Shown in pieces: positions 17,534-26,473 of a DNA stretch of 32,767 bases. The stretch's first letter is position 1. Each line of letters opens with the position of its first letter. The notes under the pieces are model-generated. The model did no database searches. It saw only the letters and a list, made by a program, of their open reading frames with translations, and was not told where the DNA came from. Source of the stretch: an uncultured Bacilli bacterium (lineage in GTDB: Bacteria; Bacillota_I; Bacilli_A; RF39; UBA660); assembly GCA_944363675.1 (NCBI GenBank), contig CALVUT010000092.1, forward strand, positions 1 through 32,767, given 5' to 3'. Position numbers and translations under genes: made by a program.

Positions 17534-18832
17534 ATGCATAAAACGTCCATAATTATTTTAACGTACAATAACTTAAAATACACCAAAGAATGTCTAGAAA
17601 GTATTCAAAAATACACTGAAGATGGTTCTTATGAACTGATTATTGTTGATAATCATTCGACAGATCAAACCGTCGATTGGTTAAAAAAGCAAAAAGATTT
17701 AAAAGTGATTTACAATAAAGAAAATGTTGGTTTTCCTAAAGGCTGCAATCAAGGTATAGCTATAGCTGATCCTTACAATGATATTTTACTTTTAAACAAT
17801 GATACCATTGTAACCACAAATTGGCTAAAAAATTTACAGACTTGCCTTTATAGTGATCCTACCATCGGGGCAGTAGGTCCAACTTGTAATCAAAACGAAA
17901 ATCTTCAAGGCGCTAAATTTACTTATGAAACTTTTCCAGAAATGCAAGAAAAAGCCTTAAGAAATAATATCTCAGATCCAAACAGATGGGAAGAAAAAGT
18001 ATTTCTAATCGGTTTTTGCCTTTTAATAAAAAGAGAAGTTATCAACAAAATTAAGACTTTAGACGAAGCTTATACCCCTGGATATATCGAAGACAATGAT
18101 CTTTGTTTGCGCATATTAAATGAAAATTACCGTTTAATGTTATGTCATGATGTCTTTATTCATCACTATTTAGGAACCTCATTCCGTAAAAATTTAAATA
18201 CCTTTTATCCAATACTAAACAAAAATCGTGACTACTTCTTAAAAAAATGGGGTTTTTCTTCCTTTGTCTTTGATGAAATAAAAGATGCTTCACTAAAAAT
18301 ATTAGAACCCTCAAATTATTTATTAGATTGGCAATGTGGGTTAGGCGCGAATGCTTTAAAAATAAAATATCTTTTTAAGAATATTCAAATCGACGGCGTT
18401 GAAGCAAATGAGTCAAAAGCCTATTTTGCCCAAAAATTTATTCCTGTTCTTAAAGAAAAGGAACTTCCTTTAGACACATATGATGTGATTTTAATTGGTC
18501 AAATTTTAGAGGAAATACCAAATCCACAAGAATTTCTAACCCAAATAAGTGCTTATCTTAAAGAAGGTGGTATGATCATTGGTGAAATTGAAAATGCGTC
18601 CAGTGTTAAAAATATTGAAAAGTTGCTAAAAGGCGAAGCATATCAAAATAAAAATCATTTCACCATTGAAGATATAGAAAATCTTTTTGAAAAGTCAGGC
18701 TATACCCAAAATTATATCTTTTCCTGGTATATCACGCCAAATGAAGAAGAACAAAAACTTATAGATAAATTAAATGAAATAAAACCTAAAAATTATCAAG
18801 TTACTTACTATTCCTTTCGGTTTCAGAAGTGA
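17534..18832 (+). CDS. Family 2 glycosyltransferase fused to a methyltransferase-like domain
   Basis: A 432-residue protein. Residues 1-245 form a GT-A rhamnosyl/GT2-like domain: SIIILTYNN, LIIVDNHSTDQT, NVGFPKGCNQG, the metal-site motif LLLNNDT (in place of DxD) and YIEDNDLCLR with acidic catalytic residues. From about 258 a second domain resembles a degenerate SAM methyltransferase (LDWQCGLGANALKIK as a glycine-loop-like motif, YDVILIGQILEEIPNPQEF, LKEGGMIIGEIEN). No membrane segment is seen. GGTGAT is the ribosome site, and a TATACT is unusually close to the start (17519-17524). Likely modifies a cell-surface glycan or a protein; its neighbour is a surface adhesin. The acceptor is unknown. 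Confidence 0.82.
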   Translation: MHKTSIIILTYNNLKYTKECLESIQKYTEDGSYELIIVDNHSTDQTVDWLKKQKDLKVIYNKENVGFPKGCNQGIAIADPYNDILLLNNDTIVTTNWLKNLQTCLYSDPTIGAVGPTCNQNENLQGAKFTYETFPEMQEKALRNNISDPNRWEEKVFLIGFCLLIKREVINKIKTLDEAYTPGYIEDNDLCLRILNENYRLMLCHDVFIHHYLGTSFRKNLNTFYPILNKNRDYFLKKWGFSSFVFDEIKDASLKILEPSNYLLDWQCGLGANALKIKYLFKNIQIDGVEANESKAYFAQKFIPVLKEKELPLDTYDVILIGQILEEIPNPQEFLTQISAYLKEGGMIIGEIENASSVKNIEKLLKGEAYQNKNHFTIEDIENLFEKSGYTQNYIFSWYITPNEEEQKLIDKLNEIKPKNYQVTYYSFRFQK

Positions 18833-18926
18833 CTTTTTTTTCGTGCAAAATTTGTCGACTACTTTTTCTTTTGAAAAGAAGGAATCAAAAAAAAGAACCG
18901 GTATATAAAAGTAGGAGATGAAAAAA

Positions 18927-21035
18927 ATGAAAAAGATATTACTGCTGTTCATTGTTTTAGTAGCAGCAAACTTTGTAAATGTCAAAGCCGCGACATTTAC
19001 CTCAAAATTTATTGGCACATACCATTATGTAGATCAAAATGGAAAATGGGGCGATTTCGAAATGTTCTATCGTACCGATAACCATCGTGTGGCTTATTGC
19101 ATTGAACCAGGTACCTCCTTATCTTCCGAAGAATATATCGAATATGGGAATATTACGACCGCCGAGATGGCTAGTCACCTAAAAATAAGCGAAGATCTCT
19201 TGCGAACGATTGCTAAGTATGCTTTCTATGGATATAGCTATAAGGGACATTATGATAATGAATGGCTAATTGCAACCCAAGTGAAAATTTGGAGTTTAGT
19301 TGGACGTGAAGTGCAATTTACAAGTCAAAATAATCCAAGTAATCCATGGGCTTATGTAATAGATATGCCATCCGCAATTAAAGAAAAAATCGATGAATTA
19401 GAAAGGTTAGTTAAAGAATATCCAGATGTACCACAAATAAAAAACAAACATTATGAACTATCCGTTGGAGAAACCCTAAAATTACAAGACCCAGCTTTAA
19501 TTAATTATAAGTTAATCTCTTCATCGGATGAAGTAAAACTAGAAGCAGATACTTTAACTATCACCCCAACAAAAGAAACAGAATATACCGAAATCAATTT
19601 GGAGCTAACGTCAAAAATATTTTGGCCTAGAGATATGGTTGTCTACTATCATAGTACTGGACAAGATTTGTTACAACCCGGTCGTGTCGATTACGCAATT
19701 AAATTATCTTACGAAGCTACTTCGGGTCAAGTAAAACTAATTAAGTATGATGAAGACACAAAAGAATGTCGATCAAGTGGAAAAGCCACTCTAGAAAAAG
19801 CCATTTATGGTATTTATAAAGAAGATGGTAGTCTCGTTGAAACATTGACGATCAAAAATTGTGAAGCTACATCTGGAAATCTCCCATTAGGTAATTATTA
19901 TTTAAAAGAAATCGAGAGTCCTTATGGTTATGAACTCGATCCAAAAACTTACCCTTTTACCTTGACTAAAGATCAAAAACTAGTAACCCTAACAACTTAC
20001 GATAAACAAAAAGAAGTAGAGTTAAATGTAAATAAACAATATTTAGAAGATAAAGATCTTCCATTACCTGAAGAAGGAGCTATATTTCATGTTGTAAGTA
20101 AAACAACTCAAGAAGTAGTGGCTATTCTAAAAACAGATAAAGATGGTAATGCTCAAGTAAATTTGCCTTATGATGAATATGAATTGATCCAAATAAGTGG
20201 TAAAGAAAACTATATTTTATCAGAAACGCAAGCATTTATTTTAGATGAGAATACAGAAAATACAATAAAAATAAATTTAGTCAATGAGCCATACACGAAA
20301 AAAATAAAACTAATAAAAAAAGATGCTGCAACAGGTAAGCGAATTTATTTAGCCAATATCGAATTTAAGATTTATGATGTTGAGCGCAAAAAATACGTTT
20401 GTGAAAATGAAAGTTGCACCTTTAAAACCAATGAATTTGGTGAATTTACAACCGATGAATTATATCCATCAACTTACATCATTGAAGAAGTAAAAAAGAA
20501 AATAGATGGTTATCTATGGAACGAAGAAAAAATTAAAATAACGATAAATCAAAAGAGTGAAGATATTGTGCTTGTTGAATTTACCAATAAACCTGTTAAG
20601 GGTGAGTTGATTATCTATAAAGCCAATGAAGATCATTTGACTTTAGAAGGAGTAGAATTTGAGCTCTATGCTAAAGAAGCAATCTATGATAGTGAGCATA
20701 AACTTATTTATGCTAAAGATGAGTTGATTAAGAAATCAAAAACAGATGAGTTTGGTAAAATTGTGTTCGAAAATTTACCCTTAGGAAAATATTATATTAA
20801 AGAAAAAAATACCTTAGATGGTTACCAATTAGATATTAATGCTATTGATATGGAGTTGTTTTACATGGATGAAGAAACGGAAATGGTTTCCAATGAAATT
20901 CTTTTGATCAATTATAAGATTCCTCAAACCTATCAAAATGGATTTGCCATAATGCCAACAATCCCAATCGCGTGTTGGTTAGGAGAAAAAGAAAATGAAA
21001 AAAATAATAGTCATACTGTTCATACTTGTAACTAG
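18927..21035 (+). CDS. Thioester-domain, Cna-B-repeat surface adhesin; C-terminal end apparently frameshifted
   Basis: About 702 residues. Signal peptide (MKKILLLFIVLVAANFVNVKA); a TQXA-type thioester domain with Cys58 in AYCIEPG and Gln118 in ATQVKIW, the pair that forms the Cys-Gln bond used for covalent binding to host; then four prealbumin/Cna-B-like domains (about 250-340, 342-450, 455-560, 562-665) with Lys in VKLIK, IKLIK, LIIYK and Glu in YYLKE, YIIEE, YYIKE for isopeptides; domain 2 lacks the Glu. An IPQT sorting-like motif is near the end, but the frame then leaves the expected hydrophobic-basic tail. In the -1 frame the tail VLVRRKRK ends at TGA 20996-20998, overlapping the sortase ATG. 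The ATG at 18927 is chosen over 18918 because GGAG is nine bases upstream; at 18918 it would abut the start. Confidence 0.82.
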   Translation: MKKILLLFIVLVAANFVNVKAATFTSKFIGTYHYVDQNGKWGDFEMFYRTDNHRVAYCIEPGTSLSSEEYIEYGNITTAEMASHLKISEDLLRTIAKYAFYGYSYKGHYDNEWLIATQVKIWSLVGREVQFTSQNNPSNPWAYVIDMPSAIKEKIDELERLVKEYPDVPQIKNKHYELSVGETLKLQDPALINYKLISSSDEVKLEADTLTITPTKETEYTEINLELTSKIFWPRDMVVYYHSTGQDLLQPGRVDYAIKLSYEATSGQVKLIKYDEDTKECRSSGKATLEKAIYGIYKEDGSLVETLTIKNCEATSGNLPLGNYYLKEIESPYGYELDPKTYPFTLTKDQKLVTLTTYDKQKEVELNVNKQYLEDKDLPLPEEGAIFHVVSKTTQEVVAILKTDKDGNAQVNLPYDEYELIQISGKENYILSETQAFILDENTENTIKINLVNEPYTKKIKLIKKDAATGKRIYLANIEFKIYDVERKKYVCENESCTFKTNEFGEFTTDELYPSTYIIEEVKKKIDGYLWNEEKIKITINQKSEDIVLVEFTNKPVKGELIIYKANEDHLTLEGVEFELYAKEAIYDSEHKLIYAKDELIKKSKTDEFGKIVFENLPLGKYYIKEKNTLDGYQLDINAIDMELFYMDEETEMVSNEILLINYKIPQTYQNGFAIMPTIPIACWLGEKENEKNNSHTVHTCN

Positions 21036-21543
21036 TATGCTTTTTCTCGTTTCTTACGAAAAAAAGGAAAATTATGAAAAAATAAATGATCAAAAAGTAG
21101 AAGCTTTTTTTAATCAAGTTCAAGAAGAAAATATAAATAGAATTTATAAGGAAGAAAACTATATTGGAGTACTAGAAATCCCAAAATTAAATTTAAAAAG
21201 AGGTTTTTATACTTATGAATCTAAAGAAAATACTGTCGAAAAAAACATCGAACTAATATCAAAAAACTGTTATCCAAATCAAGATTGTCCATTCATTTTA
21301 GCCAGCCATTCAGGTAGTAGCAGTATTGCTTTTTTTAAGAATTTAGATCAATTAACGATAGAAGATAAAGCAATCATACATTATTTAAATGAAAGTTATG
21401 AATATCAATTAACTCAAATCATTCATGAACCCAAAACAGGTACGATTAGTATTCTTGACACTAATAAATCTCAATTAATATTAACTACATGCAATAAAAA
21501 GATAAGCACAGTGCAAGACATCTACATTTTTATAAAAATATAA
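20995..21543 (+). CDS. Sortase, adhesin-linked
   Basis: A 182-residue sortase: N-terminal membrane anchor (MKKIIVILFILVTSMLFLV), then the sortase beta-barrel with YIGVLEIPKLNL, the catalytic His in LASHSG and the catalytic Cys in LILTTCN. The usual Arg a few residues after the Cys is not evident: the C-terminal strand reads DIYIFIKI with Asp near that place. It follows the adhesin directly, starting within its 3' end, so the adhesin is the likely substrate; the IPQT-type signal would suit class B-like specificity. Sortase identity is strong, activity is uncertain. Confidence 0.85.
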   Translation: MKKIIVILFILVTSMLFLVSYEKKENYEKINDQKVEAFFNQVQEENINRIYKEENYIGVLEIPKLNLKRGFYTYESKENTVEKNIELISKNCYPNQDCPFILASHSGSSSIAFFKNLDQLTIEDKAIIHYLNESYEYQLTQIIHEPKTGTISILDTNKSQLILTTCNKKISTVQDIYIFIKI

Positions 21544-21575
21544 TCTATTTATTGAGCATTCTTCTTGCTAAAATC

Positions 21576-21591
21576 GGTTACATATGTTACC
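21576..21591. promoter_or_regulatory. Imperfect palindrome, possible toxin-antitoxin operator
   Basis: GGTTACATATGTTACC is a 16-base dyad with one mismatched pair, 55 bases before the broken toxin gene. Antitoxins of this kind usually repress their own operon through such dyads. No experimental support. Confidence 0.3.
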
Positions 21592-21645
21592 ACGAATTAA
21601 AAAAAGAGTGATTTAACGAAGTATAAATTAAATGGAGGAAAAATA

Positions 21646-21988
21646 ATGAATGCATCACAGATAAAGCTACTAGCAAAAATGAAAAAACTTATTACAATAA
21701 ATAAGAGAAAATTTGCTGTAAGAAAAGACAAAGACTATGTAGAAGAATTATTAGAACTTGGCATAACGGAAACAGAAACTTGGGGGTATATACTTAGTTT
21801 AAATGCAAATTTCTATTATACTGATCCTAAGCCATATTTATGTAAAATCACCGGATAGCCTAGTATTTAAAAGAAAAATAAATAATATTATGACATATAT
21901 AAAATTAAAAATAGAAACAAAAGAAGAAGAAGAAATTGTCGATTGTCTATCTTTCCATAAGATTATTAGATGGGATGTGAAAAAATGA
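21646..21988 (+). pseudogene. MqsR-like ribonuclease toxin, frameshifted
   Basis: The first frame (21646-21858) gives MNASQIKLLAKMKKLI to NFYYTDPKPY, the N-terminal two thirds of a small MqsR-family toxin (DYVEELLELGITETETWGYILSL is the typical helix). Homology continues in the +1 frame with YVKSPDSLVFKRKINN, then the strand YIKLKIE and the end CLSFHKIIRWDVKK (to TGA 21986-21988). The simplest lesion is one extra T in the run 21837-21839: removal gives KPYYVKSPDS without a break. GGAGG precedes the ATG. Its stop overlaps the antitoxin ATG (ATGA), the usual coupling. Family assignment is by pattern recall. Confidence 0.72.
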
Positions 21989-22954
21989 AATGTGATAATT
22001 GCAATTGTCAAGTATATTATATAAAAGAGCATAAACACACTTATAAGATAAAAGGAAAATAAATCACCTTTGTCTCTCCACGAAAATTCTGTAAAAATTG
22101 CCATCAATTGGTATATGATGCTAAATTAGATAACAAAGCAGGATGTAAAGCAATAGAGGAATATAATTTGAAATACGTTATTAATAAAGAAGAAATAATC
22201 AAACTAAGAAAAAGCCATCATCTATCACAAGAATTATTTGCTAAAATCATTGGCTGTGCCAAAAAAACATTAATCAGTTATGAAAAAGGAACCTCAATAC
22301 CTAATGATATTTACACTATCGTTTTAAATAGTTTGTTAAATAAACCAGATACACTGATAACTTTAATTGAGTCCAACAAAAATCATTTTACCACGAAAGA
22401 ATATCGTAAAATAAAAGAACAAATAAATAAAAGTAATGTGATAAGTGACAAGGAAGTAGAGAAAAAAACATACTTACAGAATTCAATGGCTATACAGAAT
22501 TGAATAACAACAAAATAGTAAATATGATTCTAATTTTATCGAGTGATGGTGTATTAAAAACGAAATTATTAAAAGAAATGTTTTATGCTGATTTTTATAC
22601 TATAAAAATTTTGGGGCATCAATTACCGGTTTAGAATATGCAAAACTAGATTATGGACCGGTACCAAATTGTTATGAGAAAATATTAGATTATTGTATAG
22701 AAAAACATTTGATTCAATATCAAGTAGAATATGAAAAAGATTATGAATGTCATAAAATCAAACAAATTGCCAAAAATGACATTGCAATTTTTAATAAAGA
22801 TGAATTAAATACGATAACTAAAGTAAAAAGATATTTTCAGGATTATAAATCAAAAGATATAGTGGATTTTTCCCATAAAGAAAAAGGTTTTATAGAAACT
22901 GAATTTTATAAAAATATAAGTTACGATTATGCATTTAACATAAATTTGGTATAA
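21985..22954 (+). pseudogene. Zn-finger/HTH/SocA-Panacea antitoxin, three inactivating lesions
   Basis: Reading across frames restores one protein: N-terminal zinc finger (CDNC near the start, FCKNC later), an XRE helix-turn-helix (IIKLRKSHHLSQELFAKIIG... KTLISYEKG), then a SocA/Panacea (DUF4065) domain with LKTKLLKEMFYADF, ITGLEYAKLDYGPVP and the end VDFSHKEKGFIET. Lesions seen: a TAA stop at codon 26 (22060-22062; AAA would fit), a one-base loss near 22480, and another near 22600. The first piece could still make a 25-residue peptide and the HTH part starts with ATG at 22108 (to 22503), so a truncated HTH protein of 131 residues might be made. Intact relatives pair with an MqsR-like toxin. 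Confidence 0.8.
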
Positions 22955-22990
22955 AAAAGAATAGATTCAAAAAATCTATTTCCTTTTTTT
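22953..22990. terminator. Bidirectional terminator between converging units
   Basis: AATAGATT (22960-22967) pairs with AATCTATT (22973-22980), loop CAAAA, with an A-run on the left and a T-run on the right. It lies where the antitoxin remnant and pepF converge and overlaps the pepF stop. Confidence 0.8.
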
Positions 22991-24724
22991 ATTGAATAAT
23001 AATTCAAAATCTTGAATGTCTTGTTCCATAACTTTAAAACCGTCATCAATAATCTTTGAATTTGTAAAATCGATATGAAGCATTTTTAATAGATCAAGTG
23101 AATATAAACTGCTTCCCGCAGATAAGAATTCAAAATATTCTGCTTGGGATAATTTTTTCTGATCTAATGAGTGAACCACAAAGCTAGCAATAAGTAATCC
23201 AGTTGCATATTTATAAGGATAATAACTCCAACGATATAATTTCCCAAGCCTTGTCCATTCTATTTGAGCTAAATCATCATAAACTATTTGAGGTCCGTAA
23301 TATTTTTTTAAAAGTTGAAAATAAGTACTCGCTAAAATTTCTGGTGTAATATCTTGTTTTGTTTTTAAAGAATATAACTTATTTTCAAATTCAGTATACA
23401 TAGTTTGTTTGAAAACTGAAGTGACAAAATTTTCAATTTCCTTACTTAAATAAAATTGTTTTTCTTCTAAAGAATTTGCGTGGGCATATAGATATTGATT
23501 GAGTAAAATTTCATTGACTATAGATGCCGTTTCCCCAACAAAAACAGTACTATCCACATATGGAAAAGCCTGTTTTTTAGAAGACAAATAATAATTGACA
23601 ATGTGACCGAGTTCATGAATCAAATTCTTTAAGTCGTTATAAGAACCTTTAAAATTTAAAAAAGAATAAGACCACCAGGAAAAAGTAATAGATTGATGTT
23701 TCTTGTCATCAGGCATTGCATCTATATGACCATGAAGCAACAATAAAACAACATCTAAATATTCTTGTCCAAGAGGTTTTAAAGCCTCTAAAATAATTGT
23801 AATTGCCTCATCTAAAGTATAAGTGATTTTTTCTTTTTGATCTAAAGGTACACCCAAATCATAAAGATGAGGATCATCAATCTGCAGAAAAGAGGCCTTT
23901 AAATTTAAATATTTTTGCATAAGAGGCAAATGATGTGTAACTGCTTGAATTAATACTTCAATAATTTTCGAATCAAGATTTTCTTCAAACAATTCTTTTT
24001 CCAAAACAGAAGAATAACTTTCCAGTTTAGCATTTAAAATTCTATAATGAAATAGAGAATTTAAAATGTGAGCAAAATCATCTTCTTGTTTTTGAAAAGC
24101 CTGATTTAAACTTAAATAAGTTTTTCTTCTTGTTTCCCGGTCCCGAGACATCAAGTACTTATTCACATTAGAAGCGGAAAGTTCAACCTGCTTATCATCA
24201 ATTTCAATCGTTCCATAGGAAAGGTCACGAAGTAAAACATTATACGAATTGCCTTCTTCTTGTATTCGATTTGTATAATCGGCAATTTTAGCAGCTGCTA
24301 AAGAATCTGGTACATGTTTTTGCTTTCGAAACAAATTTTTAACAACTAAAGAATAAGTTGCCAATTTGGCATTTTCGTTAAAAAATTGCTCAACTTTAGC
24401 TGAGCCCAATTCAATAATTTTTTGATCAACAAAACTTAAATCCAAATTGGTCTGATTAACCAAATTTTCAGCTCCTTTTTTCATTTGAATACATTCTTCA
24501 GAGTGAATATCTTTATAATATCTTAAAGAACCATATACTAAAATCGTATTAGCTCTTTGTTTAATAGTCCAATACTGCTCTAAAAGAGCATAAAGACTCT
24601 GGGCATCAAGAGATTGATCTTTATAGTCTAAAAAAATTTGTGTGCATTTTTTAACCTTTTCAATTTCTTGATAAAATTCAGTTGTATTAGAAAATAAATC
24701 TTTTAAATCCCATTTTAATTCCAT
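22976..24724 (-). CDS. Oligoendopeptidase F-like M3 metallopeptidase
   Basis: A 582-residue M3-family zinc peptidase that cuts short oligopeptides in the cytoplasm. HELGH is at residues 370-374 (His370, Glu371, His374), and VGET places the third zinc ligand at Glu398; the N-terminal helical region and SYNDLKNLIHELGHIVNYYL fit PepF-type enzymes. Start ATG follows directly after the stop of the upstream gene on this strand, with AGGTGA as ribosome site, so the two are one operon. Length (about 580-600) is normal. pepF would be a reasonable symbol but several M3B subgroups share these features. Confidence 0.93.
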   Translation of the reverse strand: MELKWDLKDLFSNTTEFYQEIEKVKKCTQIFLDYKDQSLDAQSLYALLEQYWTIKQRANTILVYGSLRYYKDIHSEECIQMKKGAENLVNQTNLDLSFVDQKIIELGSAKVEQFFNENAKLATYSLVVKNLFRKQKHVPDSLAAAKIADYTNRIQEEGNSYNVLLRDLSYGTIEIDDKQVELSASNVNKYLMSRDRETRRKTYLSLNQAFQKQEDDFAHILNSLFHYRILNAKLESYSSVLEKELFEENLDSKIIEVLIQAVTHHLPLMQKYLNLKASFLQIDDPHLYDLGVPLDQKEKITYTLDEAITIILEALKPLGQEYLDVVLLLLHGHIDAMPDDKKHQSITFSWWSYSFLNFKGSYNDLKNLIHELGHIVNYYLSSKKQAFPYVDSTVFVGETASIVNEILLNQYLYAHANSLEEKQFYLSKEIENFVTSVFKQTMYTEFENKLYSLKTKQDITPEILASTYFQLLKKYYGPQIVYDDLAQIEWTRLGKLYRWSYYPYKYATGLLIASFVVHSLDQKKLSQAEYFEFLSAGSSLYSLDLLKMLHIDFTNSKIIDDGFKVMEQDIQDFELLFNKKRK

Positions 24725-26212
24725 TTATACTTCACCTTTCAAATCTTTTAGAATTTGTTGAAAATTATTATAGGCATCTTGATAGTCTAAGCCATTACTT
24801 TTTTTAAAACAATAGCCTAACAAATATTCTCTTAAAAGATAAAGAGAATAAATCACATTGTTATCAACATTTTTAAACATTTGAAAGACAGGAATATTTT
24901 TGTGTTGCATTATTTTAGCATACTCATATAAAGAATCGCCAACTAAAAAATCATCAAAGTCGATCAAATAAACTATTTTTTTCTTAAAATCAACACACAC
25001 ATTATCAGGATTAATATCGCCATGTAAGTAATTTAAAGGAACATTAGTAAAATAAGTCTTATTTTTTTCTAAAAGTGTAAAAATAAAATCATAATCCTCT
25101 GTGGTCAAATCATCTTGCTCTAAAGCATAATCTGCATAGGCCTTCATATAAGAAAAAATAAAATCATACCAATTCTTATTGTGAAACCGAGTTGAAAAAT
25201 TAATAAAAGAACTTTTATGCGAATGTATCTCATTTAATATGTTTTTTAAAGCTTGAAAAACCCATTGCTGTTCTTCAGAATCTAACTGACATTTAGACAA
25301 AGGAATTCCTTCACCATTATCATAATATACCAATAATAAATAAGAATCATTTTCATTAATATAAATAACTTGAGCTAAATTCCTATAATAATCCCCAAGA
25401 AGTTCTAAACGTTTTTTATATTTGCTCAAATTCTTCTCACCAAGGATTAAAAGATACTTTTGGTTTTCCATTTCTAATAAAAACTTTGTATTTTTATTCC
25501 AATTTTGAATAGGTAAAATTTTAAAATGTTTATTTTTAAAAAAGTCATCCTTCTGAAGTAAAGCTTGAATATCGGTAATTTTTTGGTTCGTAATAAAGCG
25601 TAGAATTAAAAATTTATAAATAAAATCAGCAAAATGGTTTTCAGCGTCACTAGCCATAAGTGCTGCAATGGTAGGATAAAGCTGTTTGGAATTATTGAGA
25701 TAGGCCGACTCAATTTTTTCGTTAAAGTAATCATGAGAAACAGAAATCACTTTCTTGTTTTTAAAGATTCTTAATTCTCCATTTTCCAGGCAGAGTCTTT
25801 CCCATTCTTGAATATATTCATTTCTGTCTATAGCAGATAAAATCTTTTCATATTTAAGCAATTCTGAAACTTCGTTGTATGTAGCAGCGCTTAAAGAAAA
25901 CAAATCAGGTGTATAGTCATCGACAAATACAACGGAAATATCTTCTCCTTTAAAATAAGTACAAATATACAAAAAAGATAAATACTCGTGAATATCACTA
26001 TGACTTGTCCAAATCCGTATTTTCTTTGTAGAAGGTATAGGAATATCAATAGAAATATTTTGAATATCTCCCATTGTAAAATCGTGGTCAAAACAATAAA
26101 AAGAATTTGCTTTTAAAGCACTTTTAAACAAAGGCGCATAGCAAGCATCACTAAAATACACTTCTACTTGTAAACTATCTGTTTTATGAACTTTTGGAAT
26201 ATAAGTTAACAA
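24725..26212 (-). CDS. DUF1835-like domain fused to an APH-type phosphotransferase
   Basis: A 495-residue two-part protein. Residues 1 to about 215 resemble the DUF1835/DUF3658 proteins (VVFVDDYTPDLFSLSAATY then WERLCLENGELRIFK). From about 235 an aminoglycoside/choline-kinase-type fold: catalytic loop HGDINPDNV (His397, Asp399, Asn404) and metal-binding IDFDD (417-421) are intact, with a VYYDNGEGIPLSK segment like the hinge/lobe region. The start is TTG at 26212 with AAGGAAGTGA just upstream; no ATG fits. A promoter lies at 26238-26267. It is in one operon with the M3 peptidase. Substrate unknown; small molecules or peptides are possible. The domain calls are by eye. Confidence 0.75.
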   Translation of the reverse strand: MLTYIPKVHKTDSLQVEVYFSDACYAPLFKSALKANSFYCFDHDFTMGDIQNISIDIPIPSTKKIRIWTSHSDIHEYLSFLYICTYFKGEDISVVFVDDYTPDLFSLSAATYNEVSELLKYEKILSAIDRNEYIQEWERLCLENGELRIFKNKKVISVSHDYFNEKIESAYLNNSKQLYPTIAALMASDAENHFADFIYKFLILRFITNQKITDIQALLQKDDFFKNKHFKILPIQNWNKNTKFLLEMENQKYLLILGEKNLSKYKKRLELLGDYYRNLAQVIYINENDSYLLLVYYDNGEGIPLSKCQLDSEEQQWVFQALKNILNEIHSHKSSFINFSTRFHNKNWYDFIFSYMKAYADYALEQDDLTTEDYDFIFTLLEKNKTYFTNVPLNYLHGDINPDNVCVDFKKKIVYLIDFDDFLVGDSLYEYAKIMQHKNIPVFQMFKNVDNNVIYSLYLLREYLLGYCFKKSNGLDYQDAYNNFQQILKDLKGEV

Positions 26213-26237
26213 TCAAATCACTTCCTTAATTAAGTAT

Positions 26238-26267
26238 AGTATAATTCAATCACCAAAGGAATTTCAA
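26238..26267 (-). promoter_or_regulatory. Promoter of the kinase-peptidase operon
   Basis: On the minus strand TTGAAA (plus 26262-26267), an 18-base spacer and TATACT (plus 26238-26243) precede the TTG start by about 25 bases. Confidence 0.65.
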
Positions 26268-26473
26268 CTCAAAACAATTAAGAGGAAGGATCAAGTAATA
26301 TTTTGTTTAAAAAAAGTGCTTTAAAATAATAAAAAAATTCAATCGTTTCTGATTGACTTCTATATTAAAGTTCAAATAGTTTGAACAAATTTTAAAATTG
26401 GTATCCTAAATGAGCTTATCTCGAACCAATATATTATTTTAAAATATAATATGTATTTTTACCGTTTCCTTTT
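26268..26473. other. Gene-free AT-rich stretch with two inverted repeats
   Basis: No open frame of note. It holds a minus-strand terminator (26330-26356) and the dyad GTTCAAA-TAG-TTTGAAC (26370-26386), a possible binding site. The composition changes from here rightward, and this is a plausible edge of the mobile element. Confidence 0.4.
26330..26356 (-). terminator. Minus-strand terminator at the end of the cargo genes
   Basis: TCAATC and GATTGA (plus 26339-26344 and 26351-26356) pair around GTTTCT; on the minus strand a run of T (plus 26331-26337) follows. Confidence 0.65.

Noticed and set aside
20969-20998. Programmed -1 frameshift in the adhesin
   Set aside because: There is no slippery heptamer (X XXY YYZ) or following structure at the junction; a mutation is simpler.
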